Shown here in pieces: positions 1-13,024 of a DNA stretch of 64,000 nt. The position numbers and the translations under genes are program-made. The stretch is taken from the NCBI RefSeq assembly GCF_000972845.2, contig NC_040021.1, positions 9,963,291-10,027,290 of the forward strand, in the 5' to 3' direction. Source of the stretch: Larimichthys crocea (Eukaryota; Chordata; Actinopteri; Sciaenidae). Under the pieces are notes generated by a model. It did not search any database. It saw only the letters and a program-made list of their open reading frames with translations, and was not told where the DNA came from. Within the stretch, counting starts at the first letter, position 1; each line of letters opens with the position of its first letter.

Positions 1-59
1 ATAAAATAAAATATATTGTACAGAGGTATATAAAATAAAATATATTGTACAGAGGTATA
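1..59 (+). repeat. Two-copy tandem repeat, 29-bp period
   Basis: Positions 1-30 and 30-59 carry the same AT-rich unit, which ends CAGAGGTATA, at a period of 29 bp with no mismatch. The array may continue to the left of the window. Confidence 0.9.
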
Positions 60-1770
60 AACTTCTCAGATATGGTGCATGCTTGTGTTTTACCGGCTGT
101 ACTGTAACTCTGATCTAACCAGGTGATCTGCGGTGTAACACAGTGCACAGCACAGGGTTAGTGCCAAAAAAGAAGGTTATCTGACAGCATGGTAAAGTGT
201 CTGTGAAGTTTGACTTTTTTTTTTTCACACATGATGAAAGTGCTGCCTGTCTCCTTTCGGTGCCCATGTTAACCAATGTGGCTGTGGCAGACAGTGCACA
301 CCACAGAAGAAGCCGTTTGAAGCGATGGTTGCAGTAGGTCTAACAGGTGCACACCCGAGATTTAACGCTTTGCAACACTGCCACATCCTGTGTAACCTTA
401 GATTAAAAATATATTTATGCTCTCCTAAAAATGCCAGGCAAAGGAGCAATTCATATTTTCACATGGGGAAAGAGGCTTTGGTGGATATGAACCATAGTCT
501 GCATAAGTTTGGAGCATTTGTATACTTTACTCACCTGTTCATTAAGCTTATCTTGGAGGTTATCCATCTTCTTACCAGAACCTCACTTCCTAGCCAGGTA
601 CATTCTCAGCAGGCAAGGTACATATTCATCAAGGGGTGCACTGAAAGTCCCCAGGAGGTCTTTGCTGCTGGTCCAGTGAAATTCATCATATACCTGAACA
701 CTACAGTCAACAAAACAATGCAATTTGATTGTAGCTGTAGATGTAGAAAGAAATTCTGGGTAGCTGTTTTTGTTCAAACTCTGCACCGTCTTAGATCATG
801 TTACTAACAGCAAAAAGCAAAATAAAATTGCACTCAGTGTTAGTGGCGAATGGGAATTTTAAACAGTTTCTATCCATCTACAGTATTAATCACAACTTAA
901 AAAATCATGTTATGCTGATTTGAATGAGATCAACATTTAGTAGGTCTCATTTTTACAGTGCAGAAACGGAAAGACAGCATCTTTATTGAGAGCGTAACCA
1001 TGTTCATGTGGGATCCTGTTTCCGCACTCTTACTGAGGGCATTAACCAGCAGACAGATGCTCTACAGCCACGAACCTTGAGTATCTGCATCACATAGCCA
1101 CAGATACGCAAACACCAAAAAGTGCCTGGCCCCAGTACAAACACAGATTGTAAATACTTATTCCCTAGTAGCATCTCGCATCAGTTTACTTTTGCTCACT
1201 TACAGAGAATTAGATTGAATTGGGTGCTAAAAGAAGTTGAAATTTCTGGCTGCTAAAACTTTGATTTCAAGCCAGCAGTCTCTCTTTTTTTCTTTTTTTT
1301 TTTGTAAATGTGCCTTTTCTTAAATGTGGATATTTATTTTGGAGTAAAGCTCTTATTTCCTGTGAATTGTATAATAAGCAGATACACAAATTATATATGA
1401 GCAGTTGCTGAAATATCTGGGCTGGAATCTGAACTCCAGCGTCAGTCAGTTACATGTTTCTAGCACAGGTGTTAATTATTTAAGCTACTGTCATTTTGAA
1501 TTGTAGACACATAGAGACAAATTGGATTGAGTTGAATGTTGGGCAGCAGTTGTAGCTATAGCTTTCTGTGGTTTTTTGGCTCTTCCTCCGTTTCCCCTGA
1601 TGAGCCCTGTGTGGACGCCACGGGGGCTCAGGAAGAAGGGGGGTGGGTGGGGGTCGAGGGGTTGCAGGTATGCCTGGAATCTCAGAGTGTCCTCCACTTT
1701 CCCTCTGTCTCCCTGCAGCTCAAATAAATGAGCGTGGAGGGGGTCTGGCCAGACAGACCAGAGGGGTGGG

Positions 1771-1778
<8 letters not shown>

Positions 1779-1802
<24 letters not shown>
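1779..1802 (+). repeat. (CA)12 microsatellite
   Basis: Uninterrupted CA dinucleotides next to a G-rich patch at about 1630-1680. Lies in ust intronic sequence. Confidence 0.95.
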
Positions 1803-4713
1803 AACTCACCAAATGTGCCAAATGTGCTGCACATCAAACTCCTTGCGGGGGAGGGGCTGTCAGGGTTTAGCTCTGGGCTAATTGGTCTGGACTAATAGTC
1901 GAGGGGGGGCAGTTTACAGAAAATAAACTTTGTTTCATGTAGAATTGAAATGGATTAATAGAGACAGAGGATGCAGGAGGCACCCAGAGTGGTAAAATAA
2001 ATGCTACAGCGCTAATGAAAGTTTAAAATTGTACTTTTTATTGCAGGAGAGATCCACAGAAGGTGGAAGCAGAGTGAGTGGAAATGTACTGAGTTTACAG
2101 AGAAGAGGGAGGGTGTGAAGCCCAAATCTGACTGAGGCCTCAGATTAACTGACCCTGTGTACATAAACAAGTATACATATTACTGTTGCTATCCAAATAG
2201 TCCTGCTATGACGTAACAGGTGCCTATACATAGTTTATAAGAGCAGGACATTCAAACAGTTCCTCGGCTAATCAACGCTGTCCATTAGAACGATTTTATT
2301 TTTTTCAAAACGAGTCATTCAGTCCATTGAGACAGGACACGGCTGAATATGCACGCCAAAATCAGACACGTGATTCAGAAGAAATTAGCTCAGACTTTAC
2401 AAAAAAAGACTGGCAACATTAAGGAAAACCCACCATCGGTATTTTGAAAATGATTTTTATGATTACTCTCACTCACATCAAGGCTCATTCAAACTGAAAG
2501 AAATATTTTCTCCAATTGACACCGTATAAAAAACCCTACCAAGAATCAAATGCCGAAAACATTAAGTGTGGATACCATTGAAGCATTTTTATGTGGCTGA
2601 AGGACCTTCTAGACCCCGTTTTATTCAGGGCCTCCAAAAGCAGCACGTGGGTCAACATAGTTATTCAAGACCTATCTTGATATGATGTGTTCCTATCACA
2701 GCTGCTAATCAAGCCTCCTCTTCTTTTTCCTCTACTTATATGTGTCATTTCCCTCCAGTCCCTGGTCTACAGTTTTGCTCTGTCTTTGGCCTCTGTTACT
2801 GTCCAGATAGAGACTCATTGAATTCCCCCATGCGCAGTATTCAGCTGTTGTTCATTATTCAGTTACGCTTACCTTTTTAAACATCTGCTTGACCACTTAT
2901 CATGTGGAGGATTATCTTTTTATTTTTTTTACTTTTCCTAGTGCTTGCCTGTGTTTCCAATATAGCCTTTAAACATTTTATCAGCTTTTTAGGCTAGATG
3001 ATATAGAGATAGAGCGTATAGAAGAGTTTTGGGAAGAGGCAACACCATCACTTGCCATATCAGTTGCCAAAACTCTTACGTCTCCACTGCTGCGTAGCTC
3101 CAGCTTCAGTTCACATCAGTAGTACCTCCAGATTGCGTGTGTGTTCCAATTAGCACTGGTGTTTTCTGATGGGAAGCCAGTGAGGGATCATGTCCTTTCT
3201 TTTGCAATACGCCCACTTGTTGTTTGAGGGGCCTGCAACATAGAGAAAATGATGCTGGAGAATAGGGTGAAATAAACTGAACTGTTGCCTGCTCTTACTG
3301 GCAGAAGAAAAGAAGAGTCTGGTGACAACATGTGTCACGGTTGTGGTAGTGGCAGGTGGCTGTCTGTCTGGTGGTCCACGCTCCCAAGAGACCAGCAATC
3401 CAGATGGCTCAGACAAGAAATAAAAAGAATAAGTCTTGCATAATTAGTAGATGCAAAGGAAAAATGAAAATAACGTGGGAAAAAAAGACTAAAGGGTCTC
3501 ACAAGATACAGTCTTGAAACTATTGATCTCTGATACTTCTAGCACTTGGTCTGTAACTTTCAAGTCTTAATTTGTATAGCCTGGCAAATCTCACAAGACA
3601 TGTTTAAGTAATTGCAATTGTGTGCTTTCTAAATATCCACACTTCTGACCCATTTGAAAGGTTCCAGTCAATTTCACCATTCAAGAGTTGGATAAGTTGA
3701 TGCTTTGCAGATTGTTTTAAGGATTTTGTAGGTGGATGTAATGTAACATATAAGAGGAGAACAAAACAAGTTACAGTGCGTGCAGTAAATGATCTAAATC
3801 TTAGTATGCTGTATCCAGACACAACTTTAGGCCATTATTATGTGTTTTTAATATTTTAAAATTAGACAGCTCCACTGGTCCAGAGACATAACTTGCATAG
3901 TCAATAATTTCTTACATGCGTGGCAGGAATAACTGGATCTCACATACAGATCTATTTCAATATGGAGCTATTTATGTGAGGAATGATTGGGAATTAGGTT
4001 TCAGTTGCATGGCCTTCAGTCAAAGAGCTCATGCAAGGGACCTGCACTGTATATGGTACTACTGTGATGCCTTAAAGTTTATTTTGGCTACTGTGAACCT
4101 CTTTCTCCATGCAGACCTAGAAAGCCTTTGGGATGTTTTTTAATCTTTGCTAGCAGCAGAGGAAGAAGAAACCCTGAATAATTGCTCTAAAAATGTTGGC
4201 TTTCCTGGGAATGCCTGAGGGGAAACTAGATCTATGGTGATGGATATTGTTAGATGAACAAAACAAAACTTTTTTGAAGTGCAGTCAAGAGAGAGGTTGA
4301 AACTGTAGGCAGGTCAGTCTCTAGTGGAAGATTGTGCAAATCAAATCAAGGTGGATCCACAGCCAGATAAATATACAGCAATTGAATTTCAGAAATGGTT
4401 ATGTGTTCAGTTCAAACAATCACTTGGGATGGAAATTCTTGGTTTTGTTTGACAAAACCTGAAGATAGTTTGCTTTTTGGCTGCATTTAGTTTTGTGGGA
4501 GCATCAGTGTGAGCTACACTCTGTTTCTGTTTTAAATCTTTGTATGTTGGAATTTCCGTATGCGATGGCTTGATTTTCCATTATGCAGTGGCACGTTTGA
4601 GTATGATCTCTGCTTGTCTCGGATGATTGTCAATGTTTACGGAAGATGCTGTGATTCTCACCTGTTACTCCTGTGTAACACGTCAAGTCAACTGTGTGTT
4701 TTGTTTTATTCAG

Positions 4714-4793
4714 GTGGATCTCATGAAAAACATCAGTAATATCCCTCAGCCATTCCTCTATACACGGCATGTTCACTTCCTCAACTTTACCAG
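4714..4793 (+). CDS. ust: ust coding exon (first one in the window)
   Basis: 80 bp. The acceptor is a T-rich tract ending in CAG at 4713 and the donor is AG|GTACAG. It encodes VDLMKNISNIPQPFLYT then RHVHFLNFT and the first two bases of an Arg codon. It holds the His of the presumed catalytic site. It starts on a codon boundary and ends in phase 2. Confidence 0.93.
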
Positions 4794-7135
4794 GTACAGT
4801 ATGGGTACTATGATAACTGCATTTACTGTAACTCTTAATGTTTGATGAACCAAGTTTGCAGTTTGTTGCAGATGGTCTTAATGTATATTTTTATTTGTCT
4901 TTGTAAGGTTCAGGATAGAGCAGCCCGTCTATATCAACATAATCCGGGACCCTATCAACCGGTTCCTCTCCAACTACTTCTTCCGTCGCTTTGGTGACTG
5001 GAGGGGTGAGCAGAACCACCTCATCCGCACTCCAGGGATGAAAGACGATGAGAGATACCTGGTGAGCCCTTCATTTTATAGAAGCAGTAAATTGTCTTTT
5101 TTTTAAATGTATTTGTGTATTTATTTCTCACTAACAAGAATGTCTGATACACCGAGGATGCTGTGGATTTGAGCTTTGCACTCTTCACTAACTGTGTTTT
5201 GAAATGTTTAGTAGTCTGGGAATCAAAACTTAGTTTCTTATTACTTATGAGTCTGTCAGTCATGAAGGCATGCGGGGGGGACTGATGATTAATTAGCTGT
5301 AGTTTTGTGGCCAAAGATTTGCACCTGTATTGGAGATGGGAAAGGAATTGGATCTGGTTCAGTAGATTTGATTTTGGCTGACATCAGTCACCTTTTTCTG
5401 TTTCATAGCCATGACACTGTGGCAGATTTATAATAAAGGGAATTGACGAGGCCCCTCGTCTATGAGCTTCTCTTAAGAGAATGTGATGTGCAGAACTGAG
5501 GAGCATATTTATTATGACCAGACTTTTTTTCATACCAAGTTACCTGGATTTTATGTCACCATACATTTTCTGTTTCTTGCTGCAATGCTGTTTGTGACAA
5601 TAGAGAGTAAATAAATAGTGTGGTCCTCTTGTGAAGAGGTAATCTTATAAATAGCAGTAATAAAAATTGAAGAGAAAAATTAGGGCGGGGGAAAAAATAC
5701 ACCGTCTCTCTTTTTTTCATTATTTCGAAATAACACTAATACTTTCCTCTTTTTGTTAAGCTCTTACTAGGAGCAAACACAAAACCTATAAATAAACCAG
5801 CTTAAAAGAGGGTACCACAGTTGTTTACCATGTTGCTCTGGTCCCAAGGGAACCTGTGCTGAATTAGAAAAACTTTCCAGCAATATTATGTAAAGAATCA
5901 AATAAATACTGAAGCCTTAGCCATTTCCCCTCTATCTGCCTTTCATCTCCCTCCCAGTGCCCACAAGCCAATTTACTCTCATATGGACATTAACTAAATC
6001 AATGCCATGGATGTTTATGGTTTGAAATACTAATGCGTTTGCAGTATTTGACAGAGCTGCACAGTTATTTTATGTTGGAGTCACAGGCTTGCCAATAACA
6101 GTGCTTTAAATCTGTATCTGTTTTGATTGCTCGCCAGCTGGTTTCATAACCTGAAGCTCAGCTGAGACATGAACTGAAATGTTGAATACTAATTTCTTAT
6201 TCTGGTATGACCTTGATGCACATTAATTATAAAGACGTGTACGCTAATGAATGATGTACAGAATAACATGTACTATGTTTATTACAAGAAAATAACCCTA
6301 CTGACATTAATTTTTTTTATCACAGGTGACTAGTCGATAGTGATTAACTGATGTCAGCTAGATTATTGTTCACTGATCATCGATCTGTCCTAAATGTAAA
6401 AATATAAGCAACAGAACATTTCTTCAACACGGAAATATATTAAAAAACCACACTCTGCTCTCTTTGAAGATGTTCGACACGTGGTGTTGCTGGAGGGAAG
6501 GAAGGAAAATTGGCAGGCCAAGGCTGATTGATGCTAACCCAATATTTGAATCTGATTATGATTCCAATTAGAGACCTGATTTGCCACATCAGAAACTTGG
6601 TATGTTGTATCCTACATCTGCCTTGCAGAGGTGTTTACCCCTGCAGTACCATACTCAAGGCGATGCATTTCATATTTTACAGTGCACGCCATTTGGAGCT
6701 GAACTATTTTCCATTTTTGATCCCTGAGTTTTACACAGAGGAGAAGCTAACAGTGAAGTCATATGTCCAATTTGGCATCAGAGCATTGAATCAAAGATTA
6801 AAAAAAAAACAAAACAAATAAATAATAATGACAGTTCTTTTTCAAGATTTCATGGCAAATCAATAGACAGGCACTAACACAGGTACACTGCTAGTCATTC
6901 CTTCCACCATCCTCAATACTGACGGAGACCCTGAGAGCTCAGAAGGCCATGCTGAGAGGCTAACAGGAGGAGTGAATGTCATTCTGACTTGAGTCTGACT
7001 GGGTGTAATTAAGTATTGCGCTGCTTTCCCCGGAGTTTTGGACCATGTGAGTTGAGTTAATAAAGTATGCAGACCACGGGGGCCCCTTTCTAGAGTTAAA
7101 GGGAAATGGGAGGCTGTGTTGCTTTAGACTAGTTT

Positions 7136-7183
<48 letters not shown>

Positions 7184-10100
7184 TTACACTCCTACACTTA
7201 TGAGAACCAAAAGTCCTTCATAGGGTTTAAAACTGACCAAAATTTTCCAAAGTGATGACATCGGTGCTCACTTCTTTGGACCTTGTTTAGGTCGTAAGAA
7301 TGCCGTATGTGATGTATTCTGCCACTAAAGTGTAATGGCCTCTTTCCCATCACGTAACAAATCTTGACCTAATTATCTGAAAATATAATTATAATAAAAC
7401 TTTACAGACAGCATGTTGCTGTATTGGCATAAAAGTGTCGCCATCTTAGAGAAGCAATACTTTCGGGTCTTGTTTCGCTTTGCTGTGCTTTCTTTTCTTC
7501 CTGCTTTGCATCTCTGTTGTTGGTATTATTTTCTTCTTACTGACTATGCTTGTTAGCAACAACCTAGCTTACCTATTCAGCAAAAATAGGCTTGCAGTTA
7601 TGTGCTAAATCACATCTATAAACAGTGGCAAGCATATGCCACACTGGCATTTGTATAATGCTGTAGACTGCAGTTGCAGTAGACAGCTATATGCCACTAA
7701 ATGTGCTGAACCTCCCTGACAAATCAATTACAGGCTGAGAAATACAGTCGCAGACTGATGTGTAACAGCTGTAAATATTAATATGTCAAGAATAAATTTC
7801 AGGTTTTTGATTGAGATTAAGTTTTATAGTTAAGGATTAAGATTTAAAATGAAGCGGCTGGTTAATAAAGTTGAGCCCTCAGCTTCTGTGTGTTTTTATA
7901 TGGGCGGTTGGTGTGGACAAGTGGGGCAGGTCTCAGCAACAATATAATTAAATTTTGATATCCAGAATAAGGCTTTATGTAAAGCCCTGTACAGAGTTAG
8001 AGGTTTGGAGTCGATTTGAGGCCAGGAGATGAATGTCCTCGCAAGTATAGAATCTCAAATATAAGCTTAGTTTGTCAGTATGAGTGCCCCCGCTATGTCA
8101 ACACCCAGAGTTCAGACTAGTCTTGGATATATCCCCTGCCTGGTGTGCATTAGCCCTGCCTGCCCTGTACAGGGTGTATATGAGAGGTGTCAATGAAAGA
8201 ACACTGTCAGTTTGCTAGCCGGGGCTGAGGGAACCTGATGCACGTGTTACTGAGACATTCCTGTGGTCGGCTTGGATTTTCCGTCAGTCTCCACGCCCCT
8301 TTTTACACACACATACACTACACTATAGAAAGGCATGCACTGGGCACTTGAATGCAGAATGTACACACATGGAGTTAAGCACTAAGTCACTTAGGATTTA
8401 AAATATGAGCTGTTATTTAGAATTAAGGGAGTTTAAAAAGTCAGTTTAGAAAGATCTGGTCATATTATGCTTGTTAAGATAAGTGCATATTCATATGCAT
8501 GTATGAAAAAAAATATATATATAAAGGAGCAGTAGAGAGTAGAAAGCTGTGCCCTAAAGGTAGAATGTGCACTCATGCACATGAGTATACATGTAAACAC
8601 ATGTAAAATGTTTCTACTGAACCCAAAGAACACGAGATTAGTTCCCACAGTTCAAAAATACTGGTCTGATCAGGAGCGATTCCCACGGCAAGTAAGATTC
8701 TTCTGTCAGTCAATCTGATTTCACAGTGACACATACACACTCATGAACAAATAAGTGCACACAAAACGAAAAAGGCTTTACTGGCAGCAGTCGTGCCCTG
8801 GCATGCCTTGACATAAGAAACGGTAATGCGGTGTATCTGTCACAAGGTCAATTGCCTAAGGTGCAACCGACACACAAACTTTACCGGTCACATCTCCCAG
8901 GTGTTGTCTAAACAAACATATGACAAAGAAAAGTATCTTCATGTTATTTTTGTATATATTTCTGGGATTAGCCTTCAGCAACAGACTTCTACTCCCACCC
9001 TGTAAGAAGGAGCGCTGCCGCAGGTCTTTCATTCCAACATCTGTCAGACAGCGTGACGTAACGTAGCACTGTTAAACTACTCAGTTACTTTACCTGTGTT
9101 GATTATATTTACTGTTATATATAGATATAAATGTGCATGAAACAAATGATCCAACATTCATATTTGTATACGTGAAAGGTCTACATAGTTTCTATAACTT
9201 TTTTTTATTGCTATTTGATTTTATTTTTCTATCTTATCTCATCATTATCTTATCTTATCATATCTTATCTGGATGGCCTTGAAACAGTGGACTGCACACA
9301 TTTGGTGTGACAAAGTAAAACAAGTGATGAGAATTAGGTTAAAATAGCTACAATAAATATTTGAATTAACAATGGATCATTTGACTGTATGTAAAGTGAT
9401 GCATATACAGTACTAGATAAACCAGCAGTACAGTGTTCATTTTAGGACATTCTCAGATCTCAGACTCAGGTGTCAGACTCAAAGGAAAAGGCATCAGAGT
9501 CGCCTAAAAGTCGCTGTTTCCTGTGAGGATGAGGCCGTTTTCGATGAGGCCGTTTTTGATGAAGATGACAAAGGTTTGACTTTTAGGTGACTTTTAGGCG
9601 ACTCTGATGCCTTTTCATTTGAGTCTGACACCTGAGTCTGAGATCTGAGGATGTCCTAAAAATGAACACCGTACAGCAGATGCTGTAATTTTCATCCAAC
9701 TTTGCAGTTCCCCTCAGTTCCTGAGCGCTACAACTTTTTAAGCATCTTTCAGGTCATTGTTTTTGGAATTGGTTTGGCTTTGGTTCACTTCCTCCTCTCC
9801 TCGCTCATTAGGTGGACGAAAACACGACTCTAGGTGAATGCTAATAGTGCTCTGTGTCTTCTGGATGAGCAACAGTTTGCAAACACATAAAAAAAAAGTG
9901 AAATTATGTAAATTATTTGTTTTTTACTTGTTTCTGCTGACCCCAAGTGTCAAAGAAAATCAGTTTTTGCGGGTTTAAATGTGAGTTGACCCAGGTGTAT
10001 CATTCCCATGCTCCCTAATGGAAACTAAGTCAAGTTGTCCCATGGGAAAGGTTTACATAATCAATTAATCCTGATTTAATTCATGCATACATGCCATTCA

Positions 10101-13024
10101 GTGAAACAGGAGGCCGTTGTAGAGATTAGGCTCCATGTTGCTGCAGTTTCTGTGACTGCTCAGTTAGCCTAATCCAGAATGAGAATAGAAACAATGATCC
10201 TGAGTGTGCACAGAGGGCCTCTCTTCGAAATACTAATGGCTTCTCTTAAAGAGAGTGCGTGTTGTCTGTCGGCTGTGTGTGCGCCAATTTGATTGTGCGT
10301 TGTTTTATATAAATGAGTTGTGACTGGATTCCCAGAGGTCTCCTAAATGTTGAGGGTCTTATATCAAGTGTTGGAGGGGGGATTTCCTGGCAATGAGCCA
10401 TGTGTGTCAATGAGTGGCGTCACACGTGTCACTTCCTGTCCACCTTTCTTTCTGTTCTTTTTTCTCTGGCTCTCACTTGCCATTTCTCGTTTTTTTCTGT
10501 TTCTAATTCGATTACTGTGAGTTTCTTGGCAGCTTTTGTACAGTGCTGCATTTAGGCTAATTGTAGAAAAGTCCTGTCTGGAGTCCATTCCCAGTATTTT
10601 ATTAGCAAGTGTGTGTTGCATTTTGAGTTCAAGTTAGTACATTTATCTATTGTTCTTCTTGAGATCCTTTTGGAATCTTTGCATGTGGTTAATAGTTTCT
10701 CACTCTGACCCTGCTGCCAAAATCTTTGTTTTTTATTGTATCATGAAAACAGAAAGTAAACTGTGGACTGCCGGTCAGGGAAACATAATAATAATTGATA
10801 ACACTAGATAGACTGACTCATTCTTTGAATAATAAATCACAAGAAGAACAACAATAAATTGTTCTAAAAATTACGAATCAAAAGAATGCGGGGCAAACTT
10901 ATCACAAGTCTGGACACGACCCACGCTCTAACAATGGTGCAATGTCGCTCTGTTTTCTAAAGGTTTCTCTGGGGTTTTGTTGTGGTTTCTTTGAAGATTT
11001 CTAGTGGTTTGCTTCGCTGATCACCAATAAGTTCTGTTCCCAGTACATAGTGTCAGTATAAAGTCATAAAGTTCAAACAAACTTCTGCAGTCGCTTAGTG
11101 AATCAGAGACACAATTGTACCACAGTATTCAGCTGCAAAGGAAAAAGTAACTGGCCAAGTACATAATTTATGTCATCCCAGCTTGTGTATGTAGACTTCT
11201 GTGCAGGCCTTTACACTCTACGGCTACCTTCTTAGAGAGAGAAATCAAGATGTATACTTATCAGATTTGTGACGTTTGATTTGTAAATCTTTTTTTGCTT
11301 TGAACTGTCTCAGAGAACAACAATGGCTTGAAAATAATCATCAAGCCATCGTGGACATGCAAGTGAAAATATAGCTGATCAAAGCCTAACTGTAACTTTT
11401 GTCTAAAAGGCAGACTATCCAAGTTCTAAGAGTTATTTGCCTTTATCCATATTTTTGTCAGTGAGGTGTCATCTGGTTCCATACAAGCCCCTCACATCTT
11501 ACCCTCAATAGCAGTCTTTGTCCTCTGGGAAGGTCTGGGTCTCTGGTCCTGTCTGACCAAACTTAATCTCTGTGATGGAGCCCGATGGCCTCAGTGTTGG
11601 CTTTGACACATTGCTCTGTTTAAATCAGCCGTTACGACTTATCACAGTGTAAATCTTAAAGGCGAGCCTTGACGCGGCCATTACACTTTCAGTTTGCTTC
11701 CACATTTAGATCCCATTCTCTTTCATACAACGGGCCCTGTCGACACCTCTGTCTCATGCATGTAGCCTGGCGCTACTGTATGCGTGCATGAGAGGGAGAG
11801 TCATGACTGGTGTGGAGTGTTTTGTTACTCAGGACTTGTTGTCATCCATAAGGCTTACGTCACCTGACATGGATTTGACTGAGTTCCACAGCACAGCTCA
11901 ATGGCTGGCCAGCTTCACTCCTACATGTGTGTTTTTAATCTTTTCCCCTGTTTTTTTTCCCCTTTCCTTATTTAATAGCTCCCACGTTTAGACAAGGGAA
12001 AGTTTGCATTCACTGAATCACTTTATTCAGCCTTGCACAGATAATGCACCAAATCCAAGCACGGAATCTTATTTGATAAGAATAAAACAACGTCTTCCTC
12101 TTTGAAGGGCAGAGCTTATCTTTGTAACCCAGAAGGTTGTTTTGCAAAGCACTTTGGCTGTCAGTGAGCTGGAGTTAATGGGAATGCTGGTGAAGGGTTC
12201 CCTCTAGTGGTAGAAATAAACTATTACAGTTCTGTTTGACTTTCATCTGTGAAATCTAAATGATTATTTGTCTGCTTTCAGGACATCAATGTGTGCATTC
12301 TAGAGAATTATCCAGAGTGCTCCAACCCCAGAGTTTTCTACATCATTCCCTACTTCTGTGGACAACATCCTCAATGCAGGTATCTATACGCACTCTTAAC
12401 ACTCCACTTTTAGACGCTGGTGATATTTCACTTGTGCACGTGCTCTGTTGCTGTCTCTTACTCATTCATTTTCATTCTCTCTCCACCAGAGAGCCAGGAG
12501 TATGGGCTTTGGAGAGGGCCAAACAGAATGTGCTGGAGAACTACCTCCTTGTGGGTATCCTGGAGGAGCTAGAGGATGTCCTGCTTCTGTTGGAGAGGCT
12601 CTTACCTCATTACTTTACTGGAGTACTCAACATCTACAAGAGCCCTGGTAGGTATCACATTTTGCGCGTGTTGTTGTCTGATTCTTTGATTGGATTCCTG
12701 TCAAGCTGACTTCCCTTTGGTCTTTCTGCAGACTATAGGAAGATGGGAAACATGACAGGCACAGTACGTAAACACACCCCGACTCTGGAGGCCCTGCAGG
12801 TGCTGTACCACCGCATGCGCTACGAATATGAGTTCTACAACTTCATCCGTGACCAGTTCCACCTCATGAAGAAAAAAATTGGCCTCAAGTCTGTCTCCCA
12901 GCCCACTGCCTATTCACCTGCTTTCCTTCAAGAGCTGGCCCTCCGAACCCCGGAGCCTCTGGATGAAGACGAGGAGCTGGACACAGACCTGGAGGATGCC
13001 AACAGCTGGCTGGTCCATCCCTAA
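4714..13024 (+). CDS. ust: Uronyl 2-sulfotransferase, C-terminal five exons (5' partial)
   Basis: Transfers sulfate from PAPS to the 2-O position of uronic acid in chondroitin/dermatan sulfate, as a type II Golgi membrane enzyme. Five exons (4714-4793, 4908-5061, 12282-12379, 12490-12647, 12732-13024) join in phase into 260 residues plus stop, closely matching remembered human UST from about residue 145 onward. Visible motifs are RHVHFLNF, whose first His corresponds to the catalytic His142 of heparan sulfate 2-O-sulfotransferase; the 3'-phosphosulfate-binding segment INIIRDPINRFLSNYFF; the Cys pairs CILENYPEC and CGQHPQC, matching the two disulfides of the 2-O-sulfotransferase fold; and the sequon NMTG. 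The tail is acidic (PLDEDEELDTDLED). HS2ST itself is excluded because the UST-type FFRRFGDWRGEQNH stretch is present. The signal anchor and the 5'-phosphosulfate loop (VVYNRVGKCGS in human) are not in the window, so their exons lie upstream. With two ust copies possible in teleosts, I cannot say which one this is. Confidence 0.95.
4908..5061 (+). CDS. ust: ust coding exon with the PAPS 3'-phosphate-binding motif
   Basis: 154 bp, following a short intron of 114 bp. The acceptor is TTTGTAAG| and the donor CTG|GTGAGC. It encodes RFRIEQPVYINIIRDP and then INRFLSNYFFRRFGDW up to DDERYL. The RDPxxRxxS pattern is the 3'-phosphosulfate-binding signature of sulfotransferases. Confidence 0.95.
7139..7180 (+). 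repeat. (TG)21 microsatellite
   Basis: Pure TG run. The following 100 bp or so (GAGAACCAAAAGTCCTTCAT and onward) resembles a repeat that often sits next to TG tracts in teleosts, where it reads like 'gaggaccaaatgtcctcat'. That family assignment is from memory. Confidence 0.9.
9423..9679. repeat. Long foldback (inverted repeat) element in ust intron
   Basis: The left arm (about 9423-9513) and right arm (about 9589-9679) are reverse complements over roughly 90 bp, with a handful of mismatches and one single-base indel. The approximately 75-bp spacer itself contains a direct repeat of GATGAGGCCGTTTT. No coding potential is apparent. The structure fits a foldback/MITE-like element or an inverted duplication. 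In the ust pre-mRNA it would form a long double-stranded stem. Confidence 0.9.
12282..12379 (+). CDS. ust: ust coding exon with the paired-cysteine segment
   Basis: 98 bp after a 7.2 kb intron. The acceptor is CTGCTTTCAG| and the donor CAG|GTATCT. It encodes DINVCILENYPECSNP, then the RVFYIIPYFCGQHPQC segment and part of Arg. The four cysteines sit at the spacing seen in heparan sulfate 2-O-sulfotransferase (8 and 6 residues). Confidence 0.95.
12490..12647 (+). CDS. ust: ust coding exon
   Basis: 158 bp after a 110-bp intron. The acceptor is CTCCACCAG| and the donor CCTG|GTAGGT. It encodes REPGVWALERAKQNVLENY followed by LLVGILEELEDVLLLLERLL and PHYFTGVLNIYKSP, nearly identical to the helical C-terminal half of human UST. 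Confidence 0.95.
12732..13024 (+). CDS. ust: ust terminal coding exon with stop
   Basis: 293 bp after an 84-bp intron. The acceptor is TCTTTCTGCAG|. It encodes DYRKMGNMTGTVRKHTP, the MRYEYEFYNFIRDQFHL block shared with human UST, and a divergent acidic tail ending in SWLVHP, then TAA at 13022-13024. The tail differs from the human C-terminus, as is usual for this part of the protein. Confidence 0.95.

Larger units (their letters stand above)
1..4713 (+). other. ust: ust intron sequence upstream of the first visible exon
   Basis: Because the first visible exon begins with a splice acceptor at 4713, the left 4.7 kb should be intronic. I found no exon resembling the missing upstream parts of ust (signal anchor, 5'-phosphosulfate loop). 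Contents noted: a 29-bp tandem duplication at the left edge, a (CA)n tract at 1779-1802, and otherwise unremarkable AT-rich DNA. Whether an untranslated or unrelated exon is hidden here cannot be decided by eye. Confidence 0.7.
5062..12281 (+). other. ust: ust 7.2-kb intron
   Basis: Bounded by a GTGAGC donor and a TTTCAG acceptor. It holds a (TG)21 microsatellite with a dispersed-repeat flank (7139 to about 7300), a TTATC-rich stretch near 9231-9271, and a long inverted repeat (9423-9679). I see no further coding exon. Confidence 0.85.

Noticed and set aside
325..807. 160-codon open frame on plus strand near the left edge
   Set aside because: No recognisable domain or similarity, low-complexity composition, and it lies in ust intron sequence. 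Most likely chance.
1..4713. Search for upstream ust exons (5'-phosphosulfate loop)
   Set aside because: No VVYNRVGKCGS-like coding stretch found in any plus frame by eye.
12260..12709. 149-codon open frame spanning two ust exons
   Set aside because: It reads through an intron and uses the wrong frame for the first exon; the spliced frame matches UST instead.
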